Below are positions 1-13,323 of a stretch of DNA of 64,000 nucleotides, piece by piece. A model generated the notes under the pieces. It made no database searches. It worked only from the letters and a program-made list of their open reading frames with translations, and was not told the origin of the DNA. This stretch comes from Larus michahellis. Its lineage: Eukaryota > Chordata > Aves > Charadriiformes > Laridae. The stretch covers positions 64,199,329 to 64,263,328 of the forward strand of contig NC_133930.1 in the NCBI RefSeq assembly GCF_964199755.1. The letters are read 5' to 3'. The position numbers and the translations under genes are program-made. Each line of letters begins with the position of its first letter. The first letter of the stretch is position 1.

Positions 1-550
1 TGTGCAATTTTTCTTGAGTGTATTGAGATTTTCCATTATGTCATGTAGCAGTGGACGAGCTGTTAGAAAACACTTCCTAGCATTAAACCTAAAGCCCCCA
101 CCAGGATTTAGGCTCTTCGTTTCCTGCCCTAACTGTCATGGACCAGTAAACAAGATTTTTCCCCAGCCTCTTTGCAGCTGCCTTTTGTATACTTCAGGAG
201 TGTTGTCACGTTCCCCTCACGTTAAATTAAACAGCCCTATTTCTTGCAGTCTTTCCTCGCTGAGCGCATTTGCTAGACCTCTGGCTATGCTCACTGCTCT
301 CTGCTGGACTCCCTCCATCTTCTCCCCATCTTGAAGGAAGTGCCTTGCCCAAAACTGGATACAGCGGTTCGGCTGAGGTTTTGCAAATGCTGGCTGGAGG
401 GGAACAAGTCCTGTATGAGCCCTGTAGGTTATATCTCTGTTTATATATTTCAGTACAGTATTTGCTTTTATAGCAATAGCAGCAGTTTAACTCCTGCTGG
501 CTTCAGAGCCGCTGTGAGACCCAGATCCTCTTCTACAGAAGTACTACCCC
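1..550 (-). mobile_element. Old CR1 LINE fragment, antisense
   Basis: The plus strand shows the antisense CR1 3' region in degraded form. The order is the TCTTTCCTCGCTGAG block, TCTGCTGGACTCCCTCCATC, CAAAACTGGATACAGC, GAGGTTTTGC and, near 500, CTCCTGCTGGCTTCAGAGCC. These match the antisense layout of the reverse-transcriptase end of avian CR1. Divergence is high, so it belongs to an old subfamily and has no coding potential. It continues past the left edge of the window. The right edge near 550 is approximate. Confidence 0.75.
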
Positions 551-3500
551 AAAATTTAATTATCTCTCTAAGCACTGGATGACAACACCTGCCAAAAAAG
601 AAAAAAGAACGATTTGTCACAGTAATTGTAAGTGTTCATGGTGTTCACCAGTGCCACTGCCTGTACCTTTAGCTCAGTGACTGAAGTTCAATAGGGTTGC
701 TTCCTAGTTCAACATTCTAGTTGCTGAAAATGTTGATTTACACAAAGACAAGGACTTAATCTATGCCTGTGTTTTTATAGTAAATGTCTGAGCACTTTCC
801 TGGTGTGGTTCTCCAATTTTGCTCCCACCCAACAGTTTTTCATCCGGATCTCTTTGCCTACTTTACTTATAAGAAGATGACATCAGCTGATGTCAAAAAC
901 ATAATGAAAGGCAAGATTTATGGCTCCTATTGTTTATTCACAAGCCTTTTACCTTATTGTAGAGGAAATGAGATTGGTTGGATGCGATTTTTTTCTCAAT
1001 GAATCCTTGCTGATTGTTAAAATATGTTTGTATGATATCAGTAGATCCTTTCATTTCAAACTGTCAGTATTTTTTCTTAAAGCTTTTGCTTATTAGTTAA
1101 TCTAGTTGGCTAAAGCAAACTTCTCTTAGCATGCACAGCTTAAAGTAAAGACCTCTGCACAATATCCCACAGTGTAGAGCAGGATTTGGAAACTTGTGTT
1201 GCAAGGCGTTACTGACTCTAGAGGAAGATCAGCCTACCAAATGATTTTAAGGAATAGATTACTAGACATAGGATAAAGTAACGGCCAAATCCCATACCTC
1301 AGGGCCAGCAACAGGAAGAGACTCTTATGCCCTTGTCAAGCAACTGACCCAGGGAGAATAACAAAGGCATAGAAATACTTTAGGCAGTGTATTTACTCTG
1401 AGTTTTGATGACCAATAGTAAATATTGTTGTTAAAAGCTGTATTAGGATTTTTGCAATGATGTCTTGGAAAGCCGTGAATAACTTAAACTCTTTAGGTGG
1501 TCAGGGAATAGCTTACATTAAGAGTAGACTCAAAAAGTAACAAAACCCAATATGGATACAACAAACATATAGTTGTTCCTGATAAATAAGTCAGAGCTGA
1601 GCATATAGGGAGGAGGAAGAGCTATTGATAAGCCTAGAAAAGGTTACCGCTAGAATAGAGGAATATAATTCAGGGAAAACCTGTGTGATGAGACAATTGC
1701 TGTTAGCTATAGCAAATACTTCATAATTGTAGAGATCGTAAGTGTCAGTACTCAGTCTTTTGAATCATTGTAGTAATAATGTATAGAAAGAAATAACAGC
1801 AACTCTTGCACGCATCTTTCGTACTTCGATGAATCAGATCACCACACATTTAGTCTTTCACAGCCAGTAAGGTGTCCCTGCAAGCACTGCTCTGAAGGGT
1901 GAAGGTAGAGTTTGATAGAGGAGGTGTAACAAAAATAGGCCATGAAGCAGGGGGAGGCAGGGTGAGGTGGGGTTGCACATGCGGAGTGCCCAAAAGTGCG
2001 CTCGAACATGGAACCTGTAGGCGGTTTCTTTTTTCTTCTTCTTTTTTGATATTTTTGTGGTTTAGATCTGACACAGAGTGACTTGCTTCAGTTTGCATAA
2101 AAAATCAGTGAACCTGACTGCCTTCCCATGTTTTGTTAGTGTCAGGCTCTGGCCTTTTCGCTATTTTTAATGCACACTTTTAACTTGTCCTCAGAGAACT
2201 CTGCAGCCTCTCACCCAATTATCAGTATTATCTCCGCTTACATCTGTGAAAAGGGGGGCACAGAAAAGTTTAAGCCGCATTCTCAAAAACAACTTTTTCC
2301 CCTGGTGTATCAGGAGCTGTGGCTTGAAGGACTTAAGCATCTGAAACTGTTGCTAGACGGACGGCAGCCACCGTGCATCCTCCTGGCTCTTCTGCAGTGA
2401 GTGGCACAGGCGTGCTAGTGCTGTGGAATAGGCTCTTCTGGTGCGGCCATTAACATTATCCCTCAGGGATTTTAACTCTGGTTTTACAACTTTTCTTGCT
2501 TATATTAGAGCCAATAATTTTTGTGAATGCTCAGAGCGCGCTTCCGTGGGTCAGATGTCAAGCTGGGAGGCACAGCTCATTTGCTATCAGGTTGTCTCTC
2601 TACTTATTCTTGTGAGTGCTGGGGAATAGGGCAATAAATCAAGAAAATAGCATGGCAGTGGACATACATGACTGTTCAGATTGGCAATGCGAGTTGCATG
2701 CTCCTGCAGAATGCCATGGTCCAAGACAGCAACACACGCACTTTTGTTTCATTGGAAAAAAAAAAAGATATTTTTAGCAACTAGTAGAAGGTAAGGGAGT
2801 TCTGAGTGCATTGGATAAAGTAGTTTCTCTGACATACTGCTTCCTTTTTGCTTGCTTTCCTTACAGTAGCGTCCACATATCATTCTGGAAATAGGAATGA
2901 AATCAGAAAATCAGTTTGTGGCACACGCTTGGCGTGGAAATGGTGTACTGTGGGGGTAGTACAAGTTGAAGCCTGCCAGATGAAAAGTGAATAGTGCAGT
3001 CCCAACTAGCCAGAAATACACGCCTCCAAAATACTGTCAGCGAGAAGCTGATTGCGACCCAGAGTCATTTCAGAAGTCACCCTTCTCCCAGGCGCAAATA
3101 AAAGGCACCAGTTGTGGCCTTGACTTACCTTGACACACTGGCACACTGAGGGTACAGCATGCTAATTTGTGCCCTCTGTGACCCCAAATTGTCAAAAAGG
3201 ATCTGTTCCATCGCACAGGAATTGCTTGTGGTGCATAGGAAACTGGGAGGTGTCTCGTGCCGTCCACTTTTCTGCCCGCTCCCAGGGGGACGACAGTCGT
3301 TCATGTCCTGCTCCTTTGCTGCCTCCCTGTATTGTAAAAGCAAACTCCTGGCTCAGAAATAGGCAACATGAAGCCCTTAATCCGCTTTCCCCTTCCACAC
3401 TGAACTTGCATAATCCACAAGAGAGCCAGGCCAAATCTGGTTATTTATAATCCAGCAAAACTCTGGCCCACCGTCTGCATTGCCCCAGAGCGGGTGTCCC

Positions 3501-6500
3501 GAAGTGCAGGACAGGGTGATGTTCACCATCCTGCCTCTGGTCGTTTGCTTTAAGAATATTAGTGCTAGAAATTGTCTACATAAAATGTAGTAACATCTTG
3601 TATTTTAAATGCCTGTTTTGCCTCAGATATACCTACCACTCTGTCTGTAGATAGTTTGTTCATTGTGGTGTCAGAAGTGTTTGAATGCTCTTATTATATG
3701 AGTTAGAGTATTGAAATTATATGTTCTGAAATGAACGTCTCTGCCTATCCCCAGTAGTTCTTTATGGCTGTGAGGCCTCTGGGGAATGTTCTTCTCAGTT
3801 TTACATTATATTCCTAATCTAACATATTTCTTAGTGTTTTCTGGGGTTTAAGACTTTAAGGTCAACCACAAAATAGTCTGTTCTTCTCCAAAGGGGAAAA
3901 AAAGGGACACAGGTAATATCATATCGTCAGTTATCAGTCGTAAAAATGGCACTGTATCGTCTCAAGAGAGAGTTTATGCGTATGGGGATGATGTGGTCAT
4001 AGGGTGTGCGGGAGCAGGTCTGGTGCTTCACGTGTAATTCTGAGAGATACGAGGAAGCTCAGCTTTCTGAAAAGGGTTCATGTGTCCTGGTATGAAACAG
4101 AAAAAAAGGTTTGCATGATTGTCAGAAGTAGGAACAAACCTTACCCGCCACTGGACGTAATGTTATTGCACTATCCACAAGCAAGATGTTGTCTACTTTC
4201 ATCATGATGCATAACTTCAATTGCTGTTCACGTTTCTGAGATTAATGTTTACAAATGCAATAGGCGGGAGTTTAAAATAAAAAGGTATTGACTTTGCAGC
4301 AGGGCCCAGGCAAGAATCACTACATGGGAAGAGAGTTGTGTCCCCTTCGTGCCTTCCTTGTGGCCCAGTAGAACAAAGACACGTTCTTGATGCCAGTCCC
4401 AGGTTGTCTTCACTTCTCAAGCACATTAGAGCAGTGCAAAGCCTGTTAAAGCAGTTGGGGAAAAATGAGTTTTCAGGCAACCTGTGTTATGACACCTTTC
4501 CCTGGGCCATAATCCCTAAGTCAGTCCAAAATTATTCCCTGCTCAAAAAGTACCCAATAGCTGATTAAGTGTGGTTTAGACTTGCAGGTCCCAGAGTGTC
4601 CCAGCAGAAGCTGTGCCTCATGCCGTTCTTCCACAACAGAGTGGTGCAGTCTCTGGAGAGGGAACATCACAGCAGAGTCACCTTGAAAGGAAAACCATTA
4701 ACCATTAGAGTGGTGGCCTCACTTAAAATGCATGAAGAGCTTTAACATCTGGTCAGTAGCAGTCAAGCACTCCAGAAAGCAGAGAAAACTTGAGGTTCAC
4801 CTTCCAGTATCCCAAGGGAGGGAGAAGGGCAGAGCCCAGCCGAGGGAAGCTCAAAGCCTGCGTGTCTGTAAAACCCCGTCAGTGACACCGTCCTGAGATG
4901 GTGAGACCTGAACTACGCGGTTTCAGTCACTCTGCTGAAATGTCTGCTTCACAAGTGCATCAAAAGATTTCTGTCAAGCCCGTGAGCCTGGTTTTGATCT
5001 TGTTTGTCCAGCCTAGTAACGACAGTGGAATAGCTCAGGAGTTACAGTTGTGTGAGATCAGACGGTTGGCTTACTGTTTCAACATCCCCGGTGTTTTGGC
5101 ATGTATTTTAGGCACTCAGTGTTCTTGGATTCTCCTTCTACCTAGTTTCTCGGAAATTAGGATAGATACCATTAATCATAGAAAAGGATTTGATTAAGAT
5201 CCCTCTTTTTTATCACAGGGAGTCGTTCCCCGCCTTCCAGATCTTTGCCCATCTTCCTATCAGGAACTGGGCTAACCTCACTCCTCTCATTTCCCTTCAG
5301 AAAGCTTCTCTGCAACCTCAGGACATCGTGTGCTGTTTTGTCCTGGATTATCAAATGTACCTGGGGGGAGGTGGGTGGGTTATTTGACTCACACAGCTGC
5401 TACGCATGGGCTTCTGACGCTAAGACTTACTTCTTTGTGACCCTTTGGGCAGAGGGAACTGAAGAAAAGGAGAGGTGTAGCCCTGGGCTTGAGGTGCCCA
5501 GCTCCTCCTTTCTGACTTTAGATGCCAGATCCTTCAGTAAAAGGACAAAGAGCAAATGAAACCTGGGGAAGAGTGCCCTGTTGTTTCCTCTGCTCTCATG
5601 TGTGATCTGGCAATGCTCTGAACTTTACCACTTATAGCAAATTGCAAGCCTGCTAACTCAGGGCTCCCCACTGAAAAGAACTTTCTCAAATTTCTCAAAT
5701 TGATGTATTTCAGAGTGAAAAGCATGAAATACATCTTTTCTCACTTTGTCGATCAAAGTGCACTTTTAAATAGTAGCAATTTTGCACTTTATGTAACTGT
5801 TTCCTGCCATGGTTAGCTTTCCAGAATCTGACAGAAATGTTTCCTGCTGCTATGGTTAGCTTACTGCTGTTTATTTACAAATGCAATGTTCAGGCATCCT
5901 TTTTATACCCTCCCCCCCCACACTTTCTTTTTTTTGGAGGGTGTTTTTGACCCAGACAGCCCTGTCCTCACACAACCTTCCTGTGAACAGCGCTGCCAGC
6001 TCGAGTGGGCCACTGAAGAAACACCAAGGATTTGTTGGGCTTGAAAAGAAAGTGAGTGGACTGCGAATTTTTTAGAGGCTACAGGTGGTTTTGAAGTCTG
6101 TGCCGGAAACATTACGGCTCCTGAGCATCCCAGGGGACTTCACCAGGCAGGGCTCTACTGTTGTGCTACTGACTCATGGGCAGAAACACACCTCTGAGCA
6201 AATGGTGGTGAGGAAAAAGTGACCAAGCCAAAATGACTCACAGGGAAATGAAACCTCCAGGGACAAGGCTGCTTTGACAGCCTGCAAACGCACTTAACTC
6301 TGGCTGTCAGTACAGACAGCAGCGCGACCAAGTCCATAACCGGTGGGAAAGTAAATCTAGATATAGCCATAAACCTGCAGCAGTCTCGTCCTAAACTTAG
6401 CAGCCTCTAGGACTTGCTCTCCAGTAGTTTTATTGCAGAAAGTTGGATGGTCAGTCTGTTGGTAAGTCTTGAGCGGATGGGTACAGAGAATTTTAATAGG

Positions 6501-9500
6501 AGTATAAAGCACACTGAAGTTTACAGCTAAGAAATGCAGCTTTTGGAAAGATGAGGTACTGAAAGGAGAAATCATGGGACAAAGAGCTTTCTGGTTCTTC
6601 TATTTGTTAATGGGAATCTGATGAGATGAACTAAAGACTCAAGGCTGAAAAACCCACCTGAGAATACATGAAAAAATGCGTGAGAAACCCTCTCTGGATG
6701 CTCATCTTGAGGAAATGTCTTGGAAGAAAGAAGTCCCTACTGCCGTGACTTCTTGAAACTTTCAGGATCTGTTCTAAGTTACATAAAGCAAATTTCCCAA
6801 TAATACAATCATCTGTCTGAACAGATTTCTGCGTTTAACTTCAGACACGTGCAATATGAATCCGAAACAGTGCTGTGCAAACAGGACACTCTTTCTTTGT
6901 ATAAAACATCAGCTGTTGGGTCACATCTCTTCCTCTGGAATCAGCAGCTGGAAAATATTAGGTGAGTCACAAGGAGTTGAGAGCTTTGAAAAGCAGCACA
7001 CACCAAGTGATATACAGGGTGAAGTCTTTAAACCCACTACTTAAAACACCAAATTGGAGCCTTCAGAGCAGGAATAGAGAGTTAAGCTCCTCTGAAGGGT
7101 AATTTATGTTACAAATTGACAAATAAGATCAAGCTAACACACTCAGGCAATATCAGAAAGATTAAGGTAGAAATGAATGCACAAAGAGCGTGAGCATCCT
7201 CCTGACTTTTTTTTTTTAAGCAGTGCTGATTTTGCAGTTACACTGCTTCCTGAGATAATTTACACCAGCTTACACAGCACTTTGAGCTCTGGCCATACCC
7301 TGACAGGCAGATGGTAGCTCAGAGCGCTGGATGCACTTGCAAAACAGTTCAGATGAATAGATGTAGGCAGTCGGGATCATCAGGGTTACCTGAGGATTTT
7401 AGGTTATGTTTACATAGCAATTAAGCTATAAATGCAGGGTGTATTTTCTCCTTTATTCGGCAGCATAGGTAGGCAAATATTGCCCAAATATTGGGCTTTT
7501 TTTTCAGGAGGATGCAAACTGCAGCATGTCTGCTCTGTTTCGCCGTGTTCCCACACTCACCCTAGGACGAGAGACCCAGTGGTGGCCGTTGTGTGCATGT
7601 TGCCAGGCCCGTCCGCGGGCAGAGGCAGTGCCAGGGTCTTGAGGCCCAAGCTGGGCTAAGCGGGCACAGCTGAGGCATCCGGGCATGCCCCTGCTCCCCA
7701 CACCGCTGGACAAGAGTCTCATCCCCTGCTGCGTCTATTCCCGGTGGGGCTGCCAGCCTGCCCCCTCTCCTGCTGCCCCCCCACTCACAAAATGTGGGGA
7801 GAAAACTCCATCAACAGCTGTCCTCCAAAGTCAAGTTCTCTTCCTGCGTGTTTTCAACACGGTATTTCAGAGCTCTGCATCTTAAAAGGAAAGTGTCTAT
7901 TGCAAATTGAAGTGTAATCCTCATGTTTTGTCTCTGCAAAGGTTGCATCTCTTGAGCTCTAGCGCAAACAGTCACAACTTCTTCCAGGTTTCCTGTTTCC
8001 CCTTAATTGCGTGCTATATTCTCTCCGTGTTTCTTTTTTTGCTCCTGGTCTTTCCTGTCTCCCAACTAGTGTGTGTTACCCATGTTTTCATGGCTGTAGC
8101 AGCACAGACCATGTAAGTTCCTGTATTTCTGTCTTTTACTTCACCCGAACTCAAGTGAATCTTAGAAAAGAGGGATGTGAGGGACCACAAGAAGGGGGCT
8201 CATGCCTTACCACATAGTTCATGGCCTCCTTAGAATGAGCCTGCAGCATGAGTAAAAAGGGAGGGGGGAATGCCAGTCTCGTGTGGATGGTTTTGGAAAC
8301 GTGTGGGGCCACGCTGTGTTTGCCAGGGAAGATTTTAAGAAGCCATAAGAAGGCAGAAAATCCTGATTCTAGTCTATCATTACTTCATGATAGGATCAGC
8401 TGGCTTTGAGTTACGGGTAATACAAATAATAACGGATATTTGCCAACCTGTTCTGAAAGATCTCAGAAGATGAACATCCCACAGCCTCTCCCTCGGCACA
8501 TTCCTACCCTTCTACCTCTGAAAGTCTTTTCCAAATGTCTAGGTATTACCTCAACCTCTTTTACGACACTGAAGACTACCCCACTGCTCTGCCCCCCACA
8601 AAGGGCAGTTTGTTAGCTTCACTTCGGCCTAAACCAACCCATTTCTTTCGGTCAGCCCCGTCAGACACGTTCTCTGCTGTCACTCGCTGCATTCCCTTGG
8701 ACTGTGGCCACTGGGCACCCATCATCTCTGAGCAGGGGTGCCCAAGTCGGATGTCTTATTCCAGCTGTAGCCTTGCCAATGCTGAGCAGTGCTAAACTAT
8801 TACCTCACTTGGCTTGCTGGTTCATACTCCAGGTTATTCCAGTATCGTGTTTGCTTTTTTTTTTTTTTTCTTTATTAACAGGAACATGACGCTGTTGAGA
8901 CAGATCTGGGCTCTTTTCCATGCTATTTAAATTTGCTTTTTTGAGTTTGAACTTCGTATCTGCAATATTGATTATTTTTTTTCTTTTGTAATACGGTAGT
9001 ACAGCTTTAGTAGTGGAAATTTAATTGGAGTCTATTTAATTGTAGTCTGGCTTTAAAGTAATATTGATTTAAAACTCTTACTATCCTTTTGCATAGGTTT
9101 TATATGCATGCAGAGAGAATTTAGCTAACTTCCACTGAATAAACTTATGAATATGAATAACTTTTTTTAACCCACCTCCTGAGGGTGTTGTTGGCAGTGT
9201 AAATTTCAAGGTGTAAGGTTAATGTTTTCTTCATCTTGGCAATTAGCAATGCAGGGTTTTTAGTACTGGAATTTAACTGATAACACGTGCTTTTATGCCC
9301 TACTTTTAATTTAAAATGTGATGCTAGGAGGTAGTAATAGCTAGTTCCTAATTAATGATTTTATCTGCATAGCCTAAAATGCTTTGTCAAAAACAGGTAT
9401 TCATTATTATTATTCTTATTTTGCAGAATTAGTCTTTGGGTTTTTTTCTTGTTTGATTTGCTGAGGCACAAAGATTGGTTCGCCACATCCTCCACAATAC

Positions 9501-11629
9501 ATTATTGAAAGGTTTGCAGATAGAACCAACGTTCCCTGGATCAATCTACTTGACCATAATGCTTTAAAAATACTCTCACTAGCCTGTCTATTACACAAAT
9601 AATTATTTAAAGAGGGGGTTAAAAAGGCAGCTTATCATGCTGCACTGCATCAGCTGCTGACAGACACATACACTGCTTTTTTTTCCCAATTTTTTTAATC
9701 AACTCTCCAGCTGCAGGAAGCCGCCCTGACAACCTGAGGAGCCCCGACCTGCTCCGTTCCCCACACTCGCCCCACCACCACCTCTCCAGCTTTTACACTG
9801 CCAATTCTCACATCCAGCTTAAGGTCTCTTTGTGGCACGGGCAAAACTAAAAGCAATGAGAACAGCTGACTTTCTTTCGCCTTTGCTCTCCATGTAGCGA
9901 CGCTTGGTTGTGCCAGGAGAGATTCCCAGCCTCCTCCCCCGGCTCCCCAGCCCCAAGCCCTGATGTAGGGGTGCAAAGCACACTGCTCACCCCAGCTCCT
10001 CACGTGCACGAGGGAGCATGGTTATGTACACCGCACAGCAGCAAATGTGTGATGCGTGCAGCTAATGTCTCGGTCAAACTGTATACTTCTCTCAAAACAT
10101 GTCTCATAATGATGATTCATGGAGCTTTATAGGAAAGACATGTATGAAATGCTTGGGGCATTCCTTAAAATGACCATACCATTGGGTTTGTTGAGTATGG
10201 TCACTCTGCAGCTTTTTTCTTTTTTTTTTAAATCTTATGAAGTTCATGCTACATACATGCCACAGCCACTACTGCTGATGCAAATGTGTATGTCACCTTT
10301 GCCTATTTAGGAAGACTCTACTAATGATAATGTACATGAAATCATCTTTGGCAATTTTCAGTTTCTAGAATGTTAGCATATTAAAAGCAGTTTTATACAG
10401 TAAGGAATCCTTTGTGTTTATTATTAACAAAAATACCTGTTATTTGTGGTATTCAAGAATGACTTTTCAGTTGTTGTCGTTTGATCAAAGACCCTAATCC
10501 ACAGATCCTTATTTTTTACTCTTATTTTATACATGCCACAGATCCAGTTTTTACTGAAATGTGGCATGTTGCTGTGAAGATTAAAAGCCAATGCTGAAGG
10601 TCAAGCAATCATCATCCCAGGACTGGGATTCAAAGGCCTTTTAATCACATTTTGTGTCTCTTTCGGAAATGGTTCGCTTACTTCCCAAAGCCAGTGGACC
10701 ACAGGTTAAAAAAATAAGATCAATTAATCATTGCTCCAATTCTATTGACTGCTTCTCATCATTTACATGTATATAGAGATGTCTATATGTACAATGTCCA
10801 TATGTATATACCTATCCTACAGATAGATAAAACTGCTTTCTAACCAGGGATTTAGCTCTAAGCCCAAACACACTGCTGTCTGTTGTGTTTCCTACGGTGA
10901 GATTGGTGGCCGTTTGGATCAGGTGCTGTGTGTGCATGGTCAGTTTTCTGTGATACATCAACCAAACTCAAGCCCCGTGTAAATTCACTCAGAGGGATAG
11001 ACAGTCAGGGCATTCGTAATTGCACTTATTTGGTCTCATGACTGGAAAAAATCAGGGGCAGACCTACATCTGGTATTAATCGGTAGATCACTGCTTGTGT
11101 TTTTTTTTAAACAATGATGCTCTATCTGTTCTCTATGCTAAAATGAAAACAATGTATGTTCTAAAACTTACAAAGGCAGATATTACTTTTTCCCCCAATA
11201 AAAGAGTTTTTAAAGAGAGGACTGTATCAATATTCTTTTAAACTATATTACACACGCTAGGAAAACAGCCTTTTAATTCAGTTTATCAGAAGTGGAAAAT
11301 GAAATATATTGTATTTGCCATGCACAGCCCCAGCCTCCTCCTGGGATTACTAAAAATGGCATCAAGTGTCACGTCTGACCCAGGCACCTAGCAGTCTTGA
11401 AAGTGAAGTACACGACTACCATTGTCCGTCAGCTATCATTTCCCAGATCCAGGTCTGGCATTTAGGTTATCTTAATAGCTATTGTTTAGCAGACAACAAA
11501 AGGAATCACCTTTTACTTCACCAGATATTCCCAAAAAAAACCCTTCAGAAGTCACGTAAAGAACAGGTGCAAACAAACAGAAAAGGAGCCCTCGCCTTAT
11601 GGCAATAAGGAAACAGAGACATCACGGCT
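551..11629. other. Flank downstream of NREP, no supported gene
   Basis: This is non-coding sequence with short chance ORFs only. Local features are a duplicated 22-25-base segment at 5798-5819 and 5839-5863, a short perfect hairpin at 5702-5735, poly-T and poly-A runs (for example near 2756 and 8858), and moderately GC-rich stretches near 7520-7790 and 9690-9990 that do not reach CpG-island density. In mammals the next genes on this side are STARD4 and CAMK4; none of their exons was recognised. Confidence 0.7.
5702..5735. repeat. Perfect 11-bp inverted repeat (hairpin)
   Basis: GATGTATTTCA at 5702-5712 is exactly complementary to TGAAATACATC at 5725-5735, with a 12-base loop. No duplicated target site or transposon family was seen around it. 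Confidence 0.6.
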
Positions 11630-13323
11630 ACCCTTAGAGCTTGCATATTTATTGAACAAATCCTACTAAAATAGCTAAAATACATTGGGTACTTGTAGTG
11701 CATTATTAAAGATCACATTGTTACAAAAGCCTGCATTTTCAGCAGTACACAACTGCAACTATACATAAATGCCACAACTGCTGAATATTACTTCTTGCTA
11801 TATATACAGCACAGTAGACGCATCTAATCTATTCGAAAATAAAATGTACAAGAAAAGGGATACAGAAGGTAGGGAAAGGAAAGAAATCTAGGAAGTGCAG
11901 TGCATGCATTGGTATTTAACAGTCAGAAGCTAAAACAGTTCAGAACAAGGCCTGCCCTGTAAAAGGAAGAGCTAAAAGACAGTTATATAAAAAATTAAGG
12001 TGGGCTTTCAGACTGTGTCTAACACAACAACACTCCATGAGTAGATGATACTGTTTAGTTTCGTGTTTTGTGTTGTCTTGTATTGATAGGAGTCTGGGAG
12101 CAAGAACAAAAATGTAAAGTCCACATGTCGACGGTACCGTGGAAATGTACTCTTCCCCTTTAGGACTTCTCCTCCCAGAAATTTCCTGTGTTTTCCTTAT
12201 TATATCCCCTATTATATGGATTTGAAGAGGACATTAAAACTTGTCCCATCTTCAAAAAGGCTTTTTTTTTAAAAAAAAAAAAAAGACAAAACTCAGAAGA
12301 AATTTTGAGAGGTTGGCGGAAAATTATTGCTCGTCTTCCTCCGTTAGGTGGATAGGAGTCAGAAAGGAGATTTTACGTAAATTACAGTTTTGTGATTGCT
12401 CCCACTATAACTGCATGTTTGTGAGTGGACCCTGATAGGGAATCAGTTCCTCACGTGTACACTATAAGTAGTTACTCACCTACAGCACTGAATAAGAAAG
12501 CCACACTGAAGACACAAGTAAACAAGTCAGTCCAGTCTAAAGAACAACATTCAGAAAAACAAAGTACCAACACCTTCTCAGAACATGGAAATAAAAAATA
12601 ACTCCATCAGAGCTACCTTGCCAAGGAGCATATTTAAAGTCCAAAATAGCACCATTCATCAGTGTCTCAAATCCCGTGGCAGCATCACGATCACTTACCA
12701 CAAGGAAACCATGAGTTTCATACTACTTCTATACATCAAAAGAGTACATGGATAAAATATAGAGATATACAGACAATCGATGAAAATAAACTACTAGTCT
12801 TGTTACATCTAAATGAAAAAAAAGGGGGACTCTCAGCCTCTGCAAGAAGCAGTTTGGGATGGTGGAAATGGAGAGAGCAGTTTACCGGTTGCGTGTGAGC
12901 AGTGGAGTTTGAGTAGTGGAAGACATTGCTGTGGTAGAACCAGGCCTGAGGGCCCACCTGTAATGTTTGTAAACATGGATTCACAGTGTGAAATTCTGAG
13001 AGCTTTCGCTTGAGTCAGAATGTTAAAAACTATTTTTTATGGTACACGTTTGTCCCCTGTTATTCTCTAAAGCAAGGCTCAGAGTCCCATAGTTTCTTCT
13101 TACACTTGATGATTTACACAGAAACAATTCCCAATATATGACACCACGACCTCATCAAACCCATACACCATATGTAATACAAATGGAGAAATTATGATTA
13201 AAAACAGTAGAGGTAATTGATTTTGGTGAAATGGTGTCCATAGCCATTTACTGGAACGAGGCATGCCCCTTCCACCTCACTTTTCTTCTTGCGGTTTACT
13301 TCCTTCGAGATGGGGAGACTTCC
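11630..13323 (-). other. NREP: NREP terminal exon 4: residues 28-68, stop and 3'UTR
   Basis: A very strong acceptor (TTTTTTCCTCTCCGCAG) precedes GGAAGTCTCC. Coding bases 13198-13323 give GSLP, KEVNRKKK and the carboxyl tail, with TAA at 13198-13200. The 3'UTR runs about 1.57 kb to a canonical AATAAA at 11648-11653 on the minus strand. It is AT-rich and holds no convincing second gene. The 3' end is set about 18-20 bases beyond the signal and could differ by several bases. Confidence 0.88.
11648..11653 (-). terminator. NREP: NREP polyadenylation signal AATAAA
   Basis: The plus strand reads TTTATT, giving AATAAA on the minus strand. A GT-rich stretch (minus-strand GTGATGTCTCTG) follows about 25-40 bases further downstream. 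This fits a real poly(A) site at the end of the 3'UTR. It is the only strong signal noted at the end of the terminal exon. Confidence 0.75.

Noticed and set aside
3125..3172. Minus-strand exon candidate with GTAAGT donor after TGTGTCAAG
   Set aside because: The acceptor is weak, it lies beyond the NREP poly(A) site, there is no partner exon and the peptide is not recognisable.
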